Shown piece by piece: positions 1-9,015 of a stretch of DNA of 30,000 nt. This DNA comes from Chrysomallon squamiferum (taxonomy: Eukaryota > Mollusca > Gastropoda > Neomphalida > Peltospiridae): positions 12,638,022-12,668,021 of the forward strand of contig CM022668.1 in NCBI GenBank assembly GCA_012295275.1. Reading direction: 5' to 3'. Under the pieces are notes generated by a model. It was not told the DNA's origin and did no database searches. It saw nothing but the letters and a program-made list of their open reading frames with translations. Positions within the stretch are counted from its first letter, which is position 1. Each line of letters starts with the position of its first letter. A program made the translations under genes and the position numbers.

Positions 1-366
1 CAAAAGATCAAGAAGAAACCATCCTCGAGAATATTTAGCAGCAATTGTTCGAGAATCATACACAATCTGACCACTCCTGTTTACAAACGACGTACGGAAG
101 TTTAAAATTATATCTGAAATTCAGAAAGTATTTAACATAGAGTTAAAAAAATGTCAGAATGTTGTTAAACATTTAATATACAATTAAAAATATCAGAAAT
201 TTATAACATATTTAAAATACAATTTAAAATATCTAAAATGTATGAAATTTAAAAATATGTGTAATTTATAAAATATTCAATATACAATTGATATAACTGC
301 ATACAAATACCCTTAATTACCAATAAATAACAATTTTTTTTTTTTTAAGAATTGTCAAAAACTCAC
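1..366 (-). other. Start of the intron following the S1/S2 exon, with a decayed ~39-bp repeat
   Basis: On the gene strand this is sequence just after the GTGAGT donor at 366-361. It is AT-rich with no open frame of interest. Between about 118 and 285 it shows four to five degenerate copies of a roughly 39-bp unit. Copies start CAGAAAGTATTTAACAT, CAGAATGTTGTTAAACATT, CAGAAATTTATAACAT and CTAAAATGTATGAAATT, each followed by an AATAYACAATT-like tail. The two middle copies are both 39 bp long. Confidence 0.55.
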
Positions 367-595
367 CAAAAATAAATAAGATTTCCACAAACACATCAGA
401 ATAAATGGAACCTCTTGCCTCATTCACCCTCTGAAAGGCTGCGTTGAATGGCACCATGATGGCAATGTAAAATGTACACAGCAGAATCAGCCAATCCCAG
501 CCAATTTTAAATATCCCATAATGCACTATGATGTATCGGGACTTCTTGGCTTCCTGTACTTTGTACTCTGGCATCTTGCCAGACATTGAGTGAAG
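367..595 (-). CDS. KCNH8: Elk/KCNH8-like K+ channel, exon for S1, S1-S2 loop and start of S2
   Basis: This exon encodes the first membrane segment of the voltage-sensor domain. It begins LHSMSGKMPEYKV after the acceptor TTTTTACAAAG, in phase 0 from the preceding VGMKQ. The conserved pre-S1 region QEAKKSRYIIVHYGIFK follows. S1 is roughly residues 33-54 of the exon, WDWLILLCTFYIAIMVPFN, and nearly matches the Elk family. The loop RVNEARGSIYSD leads into S2, VFVEILFIF. The donor G|GTGAGT is strong and splits a codon beginning with G, where relatives have the conserved S2 Asp. Length is 229 bp (76 codons plus 1). The rest of S2 through the pore and C-terminal domains lies beyond position 1. Confidence 0.95.
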
Positions 596-619
596 CTTTG
601 TAAAAAGAGATTAGTAAAT

Positions 620-1300
620 TTTTATATTTTTATTTTTTTATATTTTTAAATACATTTTTGATAAATATAAATTTCTTTACATAGTTTTATATATATTTTT
701 TTCTAAATGTAATTTAAAAAAAAAATTATTATTATTTTTAGTTACTGTAAATATTATTATTTTCCACACAGATATATAACATTAGTTATTTTTAATAAAT
801 GTAAATCATACACAAGTTTTGATAAATGTAATTATTTTAATTTCTATTGTTATTACTAAAGATTTTTACATTTTACACATTTTTTCATAACTGAATTTTA
901 TAAACATTTTTGATAATTTTAAATATTTCTGTCTAATATTCTTGGTAAACGTAATTTTAATTTTAAATTTTAAAATTATTAATGATATTACGTTCTCCTT
1001 TTTTAAATATATTTTTTTAATTTTTTTTTAATAAATGTAAATAATATTAATTTAAATGTTTTGGGTAAATGTATTTTATAACTTATTATTATTTATTTAT
1101 TTATTTATTTTTTTTTTTTACATGTTTTTGATAAATCTAAATGTTACTTTATATATTTTATTGGTGTAGGTAAAAAAAATGACATATTTACCGTAATTGT
1201 ATACCTTTTCACAAACTTGTGATAAATGTAAATATTCTTCTTTTGATATTTATTTTCAGTAATCTAAATATTTTCTTTAACATAAACACGACTATATTAT
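620..1300. repeat. Decayed tandem array with core TTTTGATAAATGTAAAT
   Basis: This AT-rich intron segment repeatedly shows variants of one core: TTTTGATAAATATAAAT (about 657), TTTTTAATAAATGTAAAT (790), AGTTTTGATAAATGTAAT (816), TTTTTGATAATTTTAAAT (910), TTGGTAAACGTAATTTT (942), TTGGGTAAATGTATTTT (1060), TTTTTGATAAATCTAAAT (1124) and CTTGTGATAAATGTAAAT (1215). Spacing is irregular, about 25-90 bp, and T runs have expanded between cores. It looks like an old tandem array or repeatedly duplicated short element rather than a coding region. Confidence 0.55.
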
Positions 1301-1796
1301 TTCTGCACAATTTATAATTTGGCCACCATTCTTTTAAAAATAATGTTTTAACTTTTTAATTTATATAATAATTATTATTACCATCAGGAAAATTTTAAAA
1401 ATTTCAATTGAACAAGTTTTGATAACAAAATGTTCGTGTATTCTAACTTTCAGGAGAAAATTTTAATTTGATAAAATAACGGCACCAAATTTAAGAAATT
1501 ATTTATCTAATAACAAAGCATTATGCTTCAGGAAGGCACAAATAATCACAAATATAAATGTGCAGCCAACAGTTCATAAAGAGATGTAGTACGAGCTTGT
1601 ATTCAACAGCAAGAGAGATAGTTTATGAAGACAGATAGTTTATGAAGACAGATGTCAAGCAGTTATTACAATATCTGTGTATTCAACACTAATATTTAGG
1701 GTCAGATGCAAAGTAGACAGTAAGAAAGTTAGATAAACAATGCTTTGATTACACTTTGTTCAAACGATAGAAGATCAAACACAATATCTAAAACAC
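1301..1796. other. Low-copy intron sequence with one 17-bp tandem duplication
   Basis: No exon or element is recognised here. The only clear structure is a perfect head-to-tail duplication of GATAGTTTATGAAGACA at 1617-1633 and 1634-1650, immediately followed by GATGTC, which resembles a truncated third copy. Confidence 0.5.
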
Positions 1797-2177
1797 TTTG
1801 TTCAGTACACATATTGTGATGCACATTGGTCAGTACACATATTTTTATACACATTGTCCAATACATATATTGTGATGCATTGTCCAATACACATATTGTG
1901 ATACAAATTGGTCAGTACACATATTTTTATACACATTGTCCAATACACATTATCCAATACATATATTGTGATGCACATTGTTCAATTACATATATTGTGA
2001 TGCACATTGTCCAATACACATATTGTGATACACATTATTCAGTAACACATATTGTGATACACATTGTCCAATACACATTTTTTATACACATTGTCCAATA
2101 CACATTCTGTTATACACATTGTCCAATACACATATCATGATACACATTGTTCAGTACACATATTTCAATACACATTC
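1797..2177. repeat. 28-bp minisatellite, about 13 copies
   Basis: Head-to-tail units of the type CACATTGTCCAATACACATA followed by TTGTGATA run through this segment. Individual units are 28 bp, occasionally 29 bp or shortened. Variants alternate GTCCAATAC with GTTCAGTAC or GGTCAGTAC, and TATTGTGATA with TATTTTTATA. The array gives a spurious 104-codon open frame on the plus strand (1826-2140), rich in His, Ile, Thr and Tyr, because the periodic sequence lacks stops. It is not a gene. Confidence 0.92.
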
Positions 2178-2269
2178 TTTGAAAAAAACACTTTCCCCAC
2201 TTACCAATGAAACAAGCCCAATATTTAAAGAATTTCTTGTGATTAATATTTTTAAATATATGTTTGCAT

Positions 2270-2356
2270 TCAAGTGAAGAAGAACCCAAGTGAAGAACCC
2301 AAGTGAAGAACCCAAGTGAAGAAGAACCCAAGTGAAGAACCCAAGTGAAGAACCCA
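2270..2356. repeat. 13/16-bp minisatellite with a 42-bp higher-order unit
   Basis: The units are CCAAGTGAAGAAC (13 bp) and CCAAGTGAAGAAGAAC (16 bp), in the order 16-13-13-16-13-13. The true period is therefore 42 bp repeated twice, ending in CCAAAGAG. Because 42 is a multiple of three, open frames cross it on the minus strand (repeating GSSLGFFTWVLHL-like peptides). These are repeat artefacts with no splice or coding support. Confidence 0.9.
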
Positions 2357-2455
2357 AAGAGAGATAACCACGAAGCCATGTTTGAGTGAAAATGCTTACA
2401 TGCCAAAAAGATTGACAGAAAAAAGCCAGAATAAATAGAAAATTGTGTTGTAATA

Positions 2456-2806
2456 ATAAATGAATGAATGAATGAATGTTTAATGTCACCCCAGCACCAA
2501 AAAATATTGTAATAATAATAATAATGATGATGATAATAATAATAATGATAATAATAATAATAATAATAATAATAATAGGAATAATAATAATTAATTAGGC
2601 AATAAATAAATAAAATAAAAATAATAGTAATAATTAATTATGTAGTAATTTATAAAATAATAATATATAATAATAATAAAAATAAAAATATATAATAATA
2701 ATAAATAAATAAATAAATAAACTGATATTATTGATAAATAAAATTAAAGTAATAGTAATAATTAATTATACAGCAGTTAATAAAATAATATAATAATAAT
2801 ATAAAA

Positions 2807-2853
<47 letters not shown>

Positions 2854-3054
2854 AATCTTTAAATTAAAGAATAAATTTAAAAAATTTTAAATAATAAAAA
2901 GAAAAAAGTTTAAAAAGAAAATGTTAAATTAATAAAATTTTGTCAAAAAATAATTTTAAAATATTTAAGAAAAGATATATGGCCATGAATAACAATTTAA
3001 AAAAATATATATATATACAATCAGAGTACTGATATGGACTAAATTTTTTATGAC

Positions 3055-3100
<46 letters not shown>

Positions 3101-3130
3101 GAAATAATAATAATGAATAAATAGACTAAA
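2456..3130. repeat. Compound (AAT)n/(AAAT)n/(TGAA)n AT-rich microsatellite region
   Basis: A short (TGAA)n at 2460-2478 is followed by interrupted (AAT)n at 2507-2593, mixed AAT/AAAT/ATA repeats to about 2715, (AAT)n at about 2811-2851 and (AAT)n at 3054-3098. No gene is supported. Confidence 0.88.
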
Positions 3131-3269
3131 TAAATGATAAACTCTTGTAACTAAAATTTAAATTTTTTCCTAAACTCTATTTTTTTTTACAGTCTTAGAT
3201 GTTTTGAAATGAACCATGTTATTTATTCTAAGAATATTTTCAAATAATATTTAGTCTATTTATTTTTTT

Positions 3270-3900
3270 TTCAATGATAAATTTTTTATATATAAATGAT
3301 TAATGTCTTTAATAACTTCATAACTAGTTTCTTTTATTGTAATTGGACATATGGACAATATAAGTGATTATTTTTCAGTAATGATGTTATTTATCTTTAT
3401 ATTATTTTTGAATATTTATTGCATTTGAAATTCCCTTTTAATCATGAAAATTATATATATAAATGTTTCAGTGTCTTTAATAACTTCATAAATATGGCAG
3501 TGTATCTGTATTTCTGCCAATGGACAATATAAGTGATTATTTCTAAATAATATCTTTACAATATTTTTGAATATTTATTGCATTCAAAATTCTTTTTTAA
3601 TAATGATAATTATATATATAAATGTTTTAGTGTTTTTAATAACTTCATAAATATGGCAGTCTAATTGTATTTCTGCCAATGGACAATATAAGTGATTATT
3701 CCATTTAAAATTCTTTTTTAATAATGAAAATTATATATATAAATATTTTAGTGTCTTTAATATACATGGATTCTTTCATTGGGACAACTTAAGTGATTAT
3801 TTCATTTCTCAGTCATATTATTTATCCTTATAATTTTTTTAATTGTTTTTAATAAAAATTATATATATAAAAGATTAGTGTATTTAATATATATGGATTT
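3270..3900. repeat. AT-rich tandem satellite, four to five degenerate copies of about 120-180 bp
   Basis: Each copy carries, in order, AATTATATATATAAATG, a block GTGTCTTTAATAACTTCATA, the block GGACAATATAAGTGATTAT, and a tail like TTGAATATTTATTGCAT ending TTCTTTTTTAATAATG. Copies begin near 3280, 3450, 3608, 3728 and 3855; the last two are more diverged and the final one is truncated. The array ends about 70 bp before the linker exon of the channel gene. Confidence 0.85.
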
Positions 3901-3970
3901 TGTTTTTAATTGTTATTTTGTACACAGAGACAACATAAGACAAACAAAAGCAAGGTGAAGCCATGCATAC

Positions 3971-4135
3971 CTGTTTCATGCCTACCCGTTGAAGTTTGCT
4001 CTTGGTTTTGTTCTGTTTGTTGAACTGGCCTGAAAGATGATACAGCACTGCGCGGCTGTGACGTCGCGTGTAGTTGTAGTTGTCTGGCAAGCCGTTGATG
4101 TCGTCTTTGTCGCCGATGTCTTTGTCATCACTGTT
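3971..4135 (-). CDS. KCNH8: Elk/KCNH8-like K+ channel, linker exon between PAS domain and S1
   Basis: This 55-codon exon encodes the cytoplasmic linker between the PAS domain and the membrane part. It opens with an acidic stretch NSDDKDIGDKDDING. The basic conserved block RRHSRAVLYHLSGQF follows; relatives have R.RSRAVLYH.SG at the same place. It ends VGMKQ at a good donor, CAG|GTATGC. Length and frame are compatible with its neighbours (phase 0 at both ends). The acceptor is uncertain. The best-looking CAG would place two extra bases in front and, with the available donors, break the frame. AG|AAC two bases later preserves the frame. An acceptor after AACAG (from 4130) could pair with a phase-2 donor of the preceding exon. 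The exon is CpG-rich compared with the window around it. Confidence 0.9.
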
Positions 4136-4189
4136 CTCTGAAAGAGGTTGCGGTTAAGAGAAGACGTGGATGTGGTTGTTTTTGTTTTG

Positions 4190-4190
<1 letters not shown>

Positions 4191-4248
<58 letters not shown>

Positions 4249-4274
4249 TGTGTGTGTGTGTAAGCGTCTGTGTA

Positions 4275-4339
<65 letters not shown>

Positions 4340-4347
4340 GTGTGTGT

Positions 4348-4391
<44 letters not shown>

Positions 4392-4445
4392 GTGTGTGTG
4401 TAAGTGTGTGTTTGTAAGTGTGTGTGTAAGTGTGTGTGTTGTGTG
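4191..4445. repeat. (TG)n microsatellite, about 250 bp, interrupted by TAAG
   Basis: Nearly pure TG dinucleotides with interruptions GTGTAAGCGTCTG near 4258 and several TGTAAGTG units between 4338 and 4432. On the gene strand it is a (CA)n tract starting about 55 nt upstream of the linker-exon acceptor, inside a 694-bp intron. The Cys/Val-repeat open frames across it are artefacts. Confidence 0.95.
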
Positions 4446-4499
4446 GGTGGGTGGTGCTTTTGATGTGTATGTGTTAGTTTTGTATGTATTTATGTAAGT

Positions 4500-4640
4500 A
4501 CATGTGTCTGTGTGTGTGTATGTGTTATTTTTATGTATTTATGTTTGTATGTATATATATATTTTTGTATATATGTATGTATGTATATGTGTGTGTGTGT
4601 ACAAATGTTTGTTTTGCATGTATTTATGTGTGTGTATAGA
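4500..4640. repeat. Degenerate TGTA/TATG-rich tract
   Basis: Mixed TGTG, TATTTATG and TATATGTATG units continue the dinucleotide array in decayed form. No gene is supported. Confidence 0.7.
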
Positions 4641-4698
4641 TTCAAGAATTAATTTTTATGTATTTATAAACAATCAATTATTTAATAAATAATAAGTA

Positions 4699-4742
4699 TA
4701 ATGATGATGATGATGATGATGATGACAACAACAACAACAATA
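4699..4742. repeat. (ATG)8 followed by (ACA)n microsatellite
   Basis: Eight ATG triplets (4701-4724) are followed directly by CAACAACAACAACAACAATA. On the gene strand this lies about 90-130 nt downstream of the exon encoding the end of the PAS domain. Confidence 0.9.
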
Positions 4743-4829
4743 AAAAATGTTTAATTTAAAGAATAAATTAAATGATATTTTTAATAACAAGCAAAAATAA
4801 TTATAAAGAAACTTGTGACAGTACTTAAC

Positions 4830-4960
4830 ATTGATGTCGACTTCATTTGGGTCCATCACTTTGTTCTGAGTAATGTCTTTGTGTGAAATGAGAAACAACA
4901 CAACCTGGTTTTTCTCATTCTTGATAGGAACAATATCCAGCAAGCACCAGAAAGGACTTC
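4830..4960 (-). CDS. KCNH8: Elk/KCNH8-like K+ channel, exon for the end of the PAS domain
   Basis: This exon continues the same channel and encodes the last strands of the PAS domain. After the acceptor TTGTTCTAG it completes the Gly codon split from the preceding exon. It then reads [15 protein letters not shown] and, further on, [15 protein letters not shown], a hallmark Elk/KCNH8 stretch ([12 protein letters not shown]...VVLFL.S.KDIT). The final residues, [10 protein letters not shown], are family-variable linker. The acceptor is clear. The donor is weak: AAT|GTTAAGT at 4830/4829 keeps phase 0, but AAA|GTGATG just upstream or AA|GTACTG just downstream are alternatives, so the 3' end may move by some tens of bases. 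The exon lies 5.47 kb downstream of the PAS-core exon and is flanked on both sides by microsatellites. Confidence 0.92.
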
Positions 4961-4992
4961 CTAGAACAAAGAAACAAAAACAATAAAAATAA

Positions 4993-5032
<40 letters not shown>

Positions 5033-5076
5033 GTAATAATAATAAATAAATAATAATAGTAATAATAATAATAATA

Positions 5077-5123
<47 letters not shown>

Positions 5124-5131
5124 AATAAATG
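4993..5131. repeat. Interrupted (AAT)n microsatellite
   Basis: Long AAT runs with AGTAAT and AAATAAAT interruptions. On the gene strand it is a U-rich (TTA)n tract ending about 35 nt upstream of the TTCTAG acceptor of the exon at 4960. It produces poly-Tyr and poly-Ile frames that are not genes. Confidence 0.92.
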
Positions 5132-5630
5132 AAAGATAAAAAAGAAATTAAATAAAGTATTACTAGAACATGCACCTTCCTAAACTTGTTCGCTTGCATA
5201 AAACACACATGGTACACATATACACAAATCTATGTATTAAAGACACCTTCACATACACAGAGAAAAACACAAAATCATACACACATTTAGGCACATACAA
5301 AAATCGACAGTATACAAAGTTCTTTGTCTTCAGACTGCTATGTAATGGGATCTTGTCCAGATTGCAGCTTCTGTCAGAGATAACCAAAGAGAAGTAAGAG
5401 ATCAATGCAGATTCTCGTTAACTTAATGTACCTTTCACGGAAACTGGTCAAACTAAAGGTCAATTACAGGCCGGTAATCCAGGACACAGTCTTTTATGAA
5501 TTTTTGTATACTCTATGATATCTGTTTAAATATAATTATTTTGAAATAGATCAACACCAGGAATGTTTAGTGTGAGGATGATTACTGCTTTAAGAAATTT
5601 TAAATTTGGATATTTAATATGGTGATAGAT

Positions 5631-5631
<1 letters not shown>
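5132..5631. other. Low-copy intron sequence, nothing recognised
   Basis: Overlapping short open frames occur on both strands around 5163-5405, but none resembles a known family and none has convincing flanking splice signals. The stretch around 5430-5490 (ACCTTTCACGGAAACTGGTC and onward) is less AT-rich than its surroundings and might be the remnant of a dispersed element; no match is known to me. Confidence 0.4.

Positions 5632-5676
<45 letters not shown>
5632..5676. repeat. (AC)n microsatellite
   Basis: About 22 perfect AC dinucleotides, followed by TGTATTGTATTG. Confidence 0.95.
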
Positions 5677-5678
<2 letters not shown>

Positions 5679-5887
5679 TATTGTATTGTTTTTAACTGCA
5701 ATGTTCATCAGAGTTTTCTCCCTTTGACTACAATATAATATTATAATTTAATTTCATGAGATCAACTTTACCAACACATCATTTGGACCATTTTCCCTTT
5801 CCAACCAGATCTCCAGAACAAGGTATGTTATTATTAATTTTTTTTCTTTTAGAAATATGCAAAGGTTTCTCTGAAGACATGCATGCA

Positions 5888-5911
5888 TGTGTGTGTGTGT
5901 GTGTGTGTGTG
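5888..5911. repeat. (TG)12 microsatellite flanked by GCATGCATG
   Basis: Perfect TG run between palindromic GCATGCAT-type sequences on both sides (ACATGCATGCATG before, ACATGCATGCATAT after). Confidence 0.9.
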
Positions 5912-5989
5912 CACATATACATGCATGCATATATTTAAAAGACATAATCAAATATTTGGCTTCCAAACAACTAATACTTTAAATTAACT

Positions 5990-6400
5990 AATGTGTACAC
6001 ATTCATTAAAAAAAAAAAAAATCTTCTGATATTCAAAATATATATATAAATTGTTTGTACATCATGACCCTTTTATGTTATATATGTACATAAAAAGCAA
6101 ACTTAACAGATTTGTATATCATTTTACCTTGAACAGGTAAGATATTCTAAATGTATACAAAAAATTAAAAGTGGCATTAAAGAAATCAAAATATTTTTTA
6201 TATAATATTGTATAGGTTTAAAAAAATAATAATAAATAAATAAATAAATCTCCCAATAACAAATAAAAAAAAAAAAACACCAAAAAATTAATTAAAATGA
6301 AAAGAAAAATAGGAAAAAATTGAATAGAAAAGAAAAAAAAAAATATATATATAGATAGCTATAGATAGATAGATATATAGATATATGAATATCTCCAAAG
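5990..6400. other. A-rich intron sequence with short A runs and GATA repeats
   Basis: Poly-A runs at 6007-6020 and 6265-6277, an (AAAT)n patch near 6227-6250, and a GATAGATAGATA patch at 6362-6375. No gene is supported. Confidence 0.65.
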
Positions 6401-7019
6401 AGTTTCTACAAATAAAACAAACAAACTAAAAATTAATCCCACTCAAATATTCACCGCCAAAAACACACACAAGAAACTCAACAACCCAGTTACTACATAA
6501 TCAAGTCATCAACGTCAAGTACAACATCGTCTACGCAAACAGCGCAGCATCTATGAAAACCAAAGCTTAGAAATGTGAACATCATTTGACCATGAATAGC
6601 TGCAGATAGCCTAAGTGGATTTTACCTTCATTAGAAAATTTAGCCGAGAGTTCGATATTTGATTATCTTTGCACTTATTTTATTAAATGCCTATCTTATT
6701 GTTTGACCCTAGGACTATTGCATTATATGTTTGCTAGTGCATGCTGGGATTTCTCAGAGTAATTTATTTTATAAAAATAATTAAGTAAAATTCTAATCTA
6801 CCATATGGTGCAAAGAAATCGAACGAATGCTGTTTATTAATTGTTTTAGTTTTGTTTTTTGTTAATTATAGTTTTAAATATGGTGTTACAGTAATAATAA
6901 ATATTATTTACATGTATTTTTACGAATGTGGGATTATTATTTTATTGTTTTTAAAAGAAGAAAGAACAACAATATCTCAAAAGATAATTAGTAGGTAGAT
7001 GTAATCATTTAAAAAAAAT
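6401..7019. other. Low-copy intron sequence
   Basis: The portion 6401-6560 is C/A-rich and G-poor on the plus strand and is open for short stretches in more than one frame, for example NQVINVKYNIVYANSAASMK before a stop near 6570. I recognise no family and no splice structure. The remainder is AT-rich. A TGCATGCTGGGATTT sequence at 6739-6753 resembles a known vertebrate promoter motif but has no supporting context. Confidence 0.4.
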
Positions 7020-7270
7020 TTAATGTAGATATATAGATAAATGTATAATTAATGAAATGATGGATAAATTGGATAAATAAATGAATGAATCAAATGTTTG
7101 AATGGATGGATGAATCAATCAATAATTTGTTAGATGAATAAAAGAATGAATAATTAGTGAAAGAATTAATAGTCTTTAGATGGACAGATAGATTAATGAA
7201 TGAATAAAATAAAATAAATTAACCCAAGGATGGATTGACAGATGGATGACAGAAAAATGAAGCAATGAAA
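7020..7270. repeat. Degenerate (ATGA)n/(GGAT)n tetranucleotide tract
   Basis: Many imperfect ATGAATGA, GGATGGATGA, GAATCAATCAAT and GACAGATGGAT units, consistent with an old tetranucleotide microsatellite that has diverged. Confidence 0.7.
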
Positions 7271-7366
7271 GAAATAGTAAACAAAGAATGAACATCTCAG
7301 TACAAAACAGCACTTTTCATTGGAAAATATATTTAAACATCTTAAAACATACCAGCTGTGATTCAT

Positions 7367-7456
7367 AAAATAAATAAATAAATAAATAAATAAATTATAA
7401 AAGGTTAATCTCATACCAGTGCAGTTCATTAAATAATAATAATAATAATAATAATA
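7367..7456. repeat. (AAAT)n and (AAT)n microsatellites
   Basis: (AAAT)n spans about 7367-7395 and (AAT)n about 7433-7456, separated by 37 bp of low-copy sequence. Confidence 0.9.
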
Positions 7457-7563
7457 AAAATAATAAAATATAAAATTATAGGCTAATATCAAAGAAAAAC
7501 TCCATGACTTCAGTTTTTAAAAGAACATTTCCAAAATTTACTGGATTAAGAAAATATTGTGAA
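7457..7563. repeat. Dispersed repeat, copy 1 (partner at 9760-9868)
   Basis: AATAAAATATAAAATTATA, then ATCAAAGAAAAACTCCATGA, AAAGAACATTT..AAAATTT and CTGGATTAA occur here in the same order as at 9760-9868. Both copies directly follow a microsatellite, (AAT)n here and (CT)n there. The element type is unknown. Confidence 0.8.
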
Positions 7564-8042
7564 CAACAATTTTTTTTATTTTTTTATTTTTTTATTTTTT
7601 ATGCAACAAAAATAAAATTTTCAATTACAAAGGAAATTGGCAATAATGAAGAAACATATCAGTCAAATAAAAAAATAAATCAAGATGGCTGGAACTGGAA
7701 AAAAATAAATTTATTTTAGTCTGAAAACAACAACAACAACAACAAAAAAATGACTTCCAGAAAATACTTTTCCAAAGCAATACAGTACTTACCATAACAA
7801 CAAATGATATATCACTTATATAACCAAATACAGAATTGGTTAGAATGAAAACAAACTACACAAACCTAGATTTCTGTTCCTTTGGTATAGAATAAATTTC
7901 CTTCTGCAACTATTCTTTTTACGTTTGTAACGTGACAAAACAACTCAGCTGAAACACCAGAAGGTCTTCTTCAGTTACTTATATTGCCGGCCATCTTGAA
8001 ATTCAATTACAGTGCTTTAGTCCTTTATGCTTAACACATTCA

Positions 8043-8321
8043 GAGTACTACTGTTACTACTATTACTACTACTACTGCACTAGTTCTACTATTATTAAAA
8101 CTACTGCACTACTACTACTACTACTATTACTATTACCACTACTACTACTACTACTATTACTACTACTACTGCACTACTACTACTATTACAAACTATTACT
8201 ATTACCACCACTACTATTACTACTACTACTGTTACTACTATTAGTACTATTACTGAACTACTACTGTTACTACTACTATTACCACCACTACTATTATTAC
8301 TACTACTACTATTACTATTAT

Positions 8322-8395
<74 letters not shown>

Positions 8396-8406
8396 TTATT
8401 ACTACT
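8043..8406. repeat. (ACT)n trinucleotide array, about 360 bp
   Basis: ACT triplets with ATT, GCACT, GTT and ACC interruptions; the purest block, about two dozen ACT units, spans roughly 8318-8394. The minus-strand frame through it is a poly-Ser/Val artefact. Confidence 0.95.
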
Positions 8407-8690
8407 AATAATAAAATAAAATAACAATAATGACAGAGATAATAACTGGGACAATATTATCAATAATAATATGATAGTGGTGATAACAAAAGCAAATAAC
8501 AAAAATAACAAATAATATAATAATGATAATAGTTATTAATTATAATAACAATACTGATAATGATGATGATAAAAATAACAATAATGCTAATAATAACAAT
8601 AAGAAGAAGAAGAAAAATAACAAAATAATGATTACAGCATTAATAATAATAAATAAAAAACGACAACAACAACAACAAATAAGTAAACAA
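8407..8690. repeat. Degenerate AAT/ATG/CAA trinucleotide-rich tract
   Basis: Continuation of the trinucleotide region with ATAATAATG, GATGATGATG, AAGAAGAAGAAG and CAACAACAACAACAAC patches. No gene is supported. Confidence 0.75.
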
Positions 8691-8920
8691 AGTAAACATA
8701 ATGAAAGAGTTGATGTGACATTGAATTAAATCAGATTATGTTAAAGTACAGAAGAGTCATGTCGTGGACTAAGGCTGGTATATTTCAGTTTTGTGTTTCT
8801 TCATTCATAAAAGAATAAGCTGTAAAAATTAAAACCTACGAACTCTGTAACATCTCCTCTCTCTTCACTGGTCTAGTTTTTTCGTTTCATTTTATTTATT
8901 TATTTATTGTAGTTATTTTT

Positions 8921-8958
8921 ATTACTACTACTACTACTACTATTACCACTACTGCTAC

Positions 8959-9015
<57 letters not shown>

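Noticed and set aside
1826-2140. 104-codon plus-strand open frame
   Set aside because: It lies wholly within the 28-bp minisatellite and encodes only repeat-derived His/Ile/Thr/Tyr-rich peptide; periodic sequence without stops explains it.
2110-2489. Two overlapping minus-strand open frames of about 100 codons with repeated SLGFFTWVL peptides
   Set aside because: They are read from the 13/16-bp minisatellite in two frames at once, start at non-ATG codons and have no splice or family support.
4148-4692. Cys/Val-rich plus-strand frames
   Set aside because: Direct translations of the (TG)n array in several frames; no gene.
5888-5935. GCATGCAT palindromes flanking (TG)12 as possible element ends
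   Set aside because: ATGC/ATGT steps are common at edges of TG repeats; no element body is present.
6737-6755. TGCATGCTGGGATTT word resembling a vertebrate ZNF143-type promoter motif
   Set aside because: A single imperfect match in AT-rich intron, with no sign of a transcription start nearby.
8101-8511. 136-codon minus-strand poly-Ser/Val frame
   Set aside because: Translation of the (ACT)n array; long only because the repeat has no stop in that frame.
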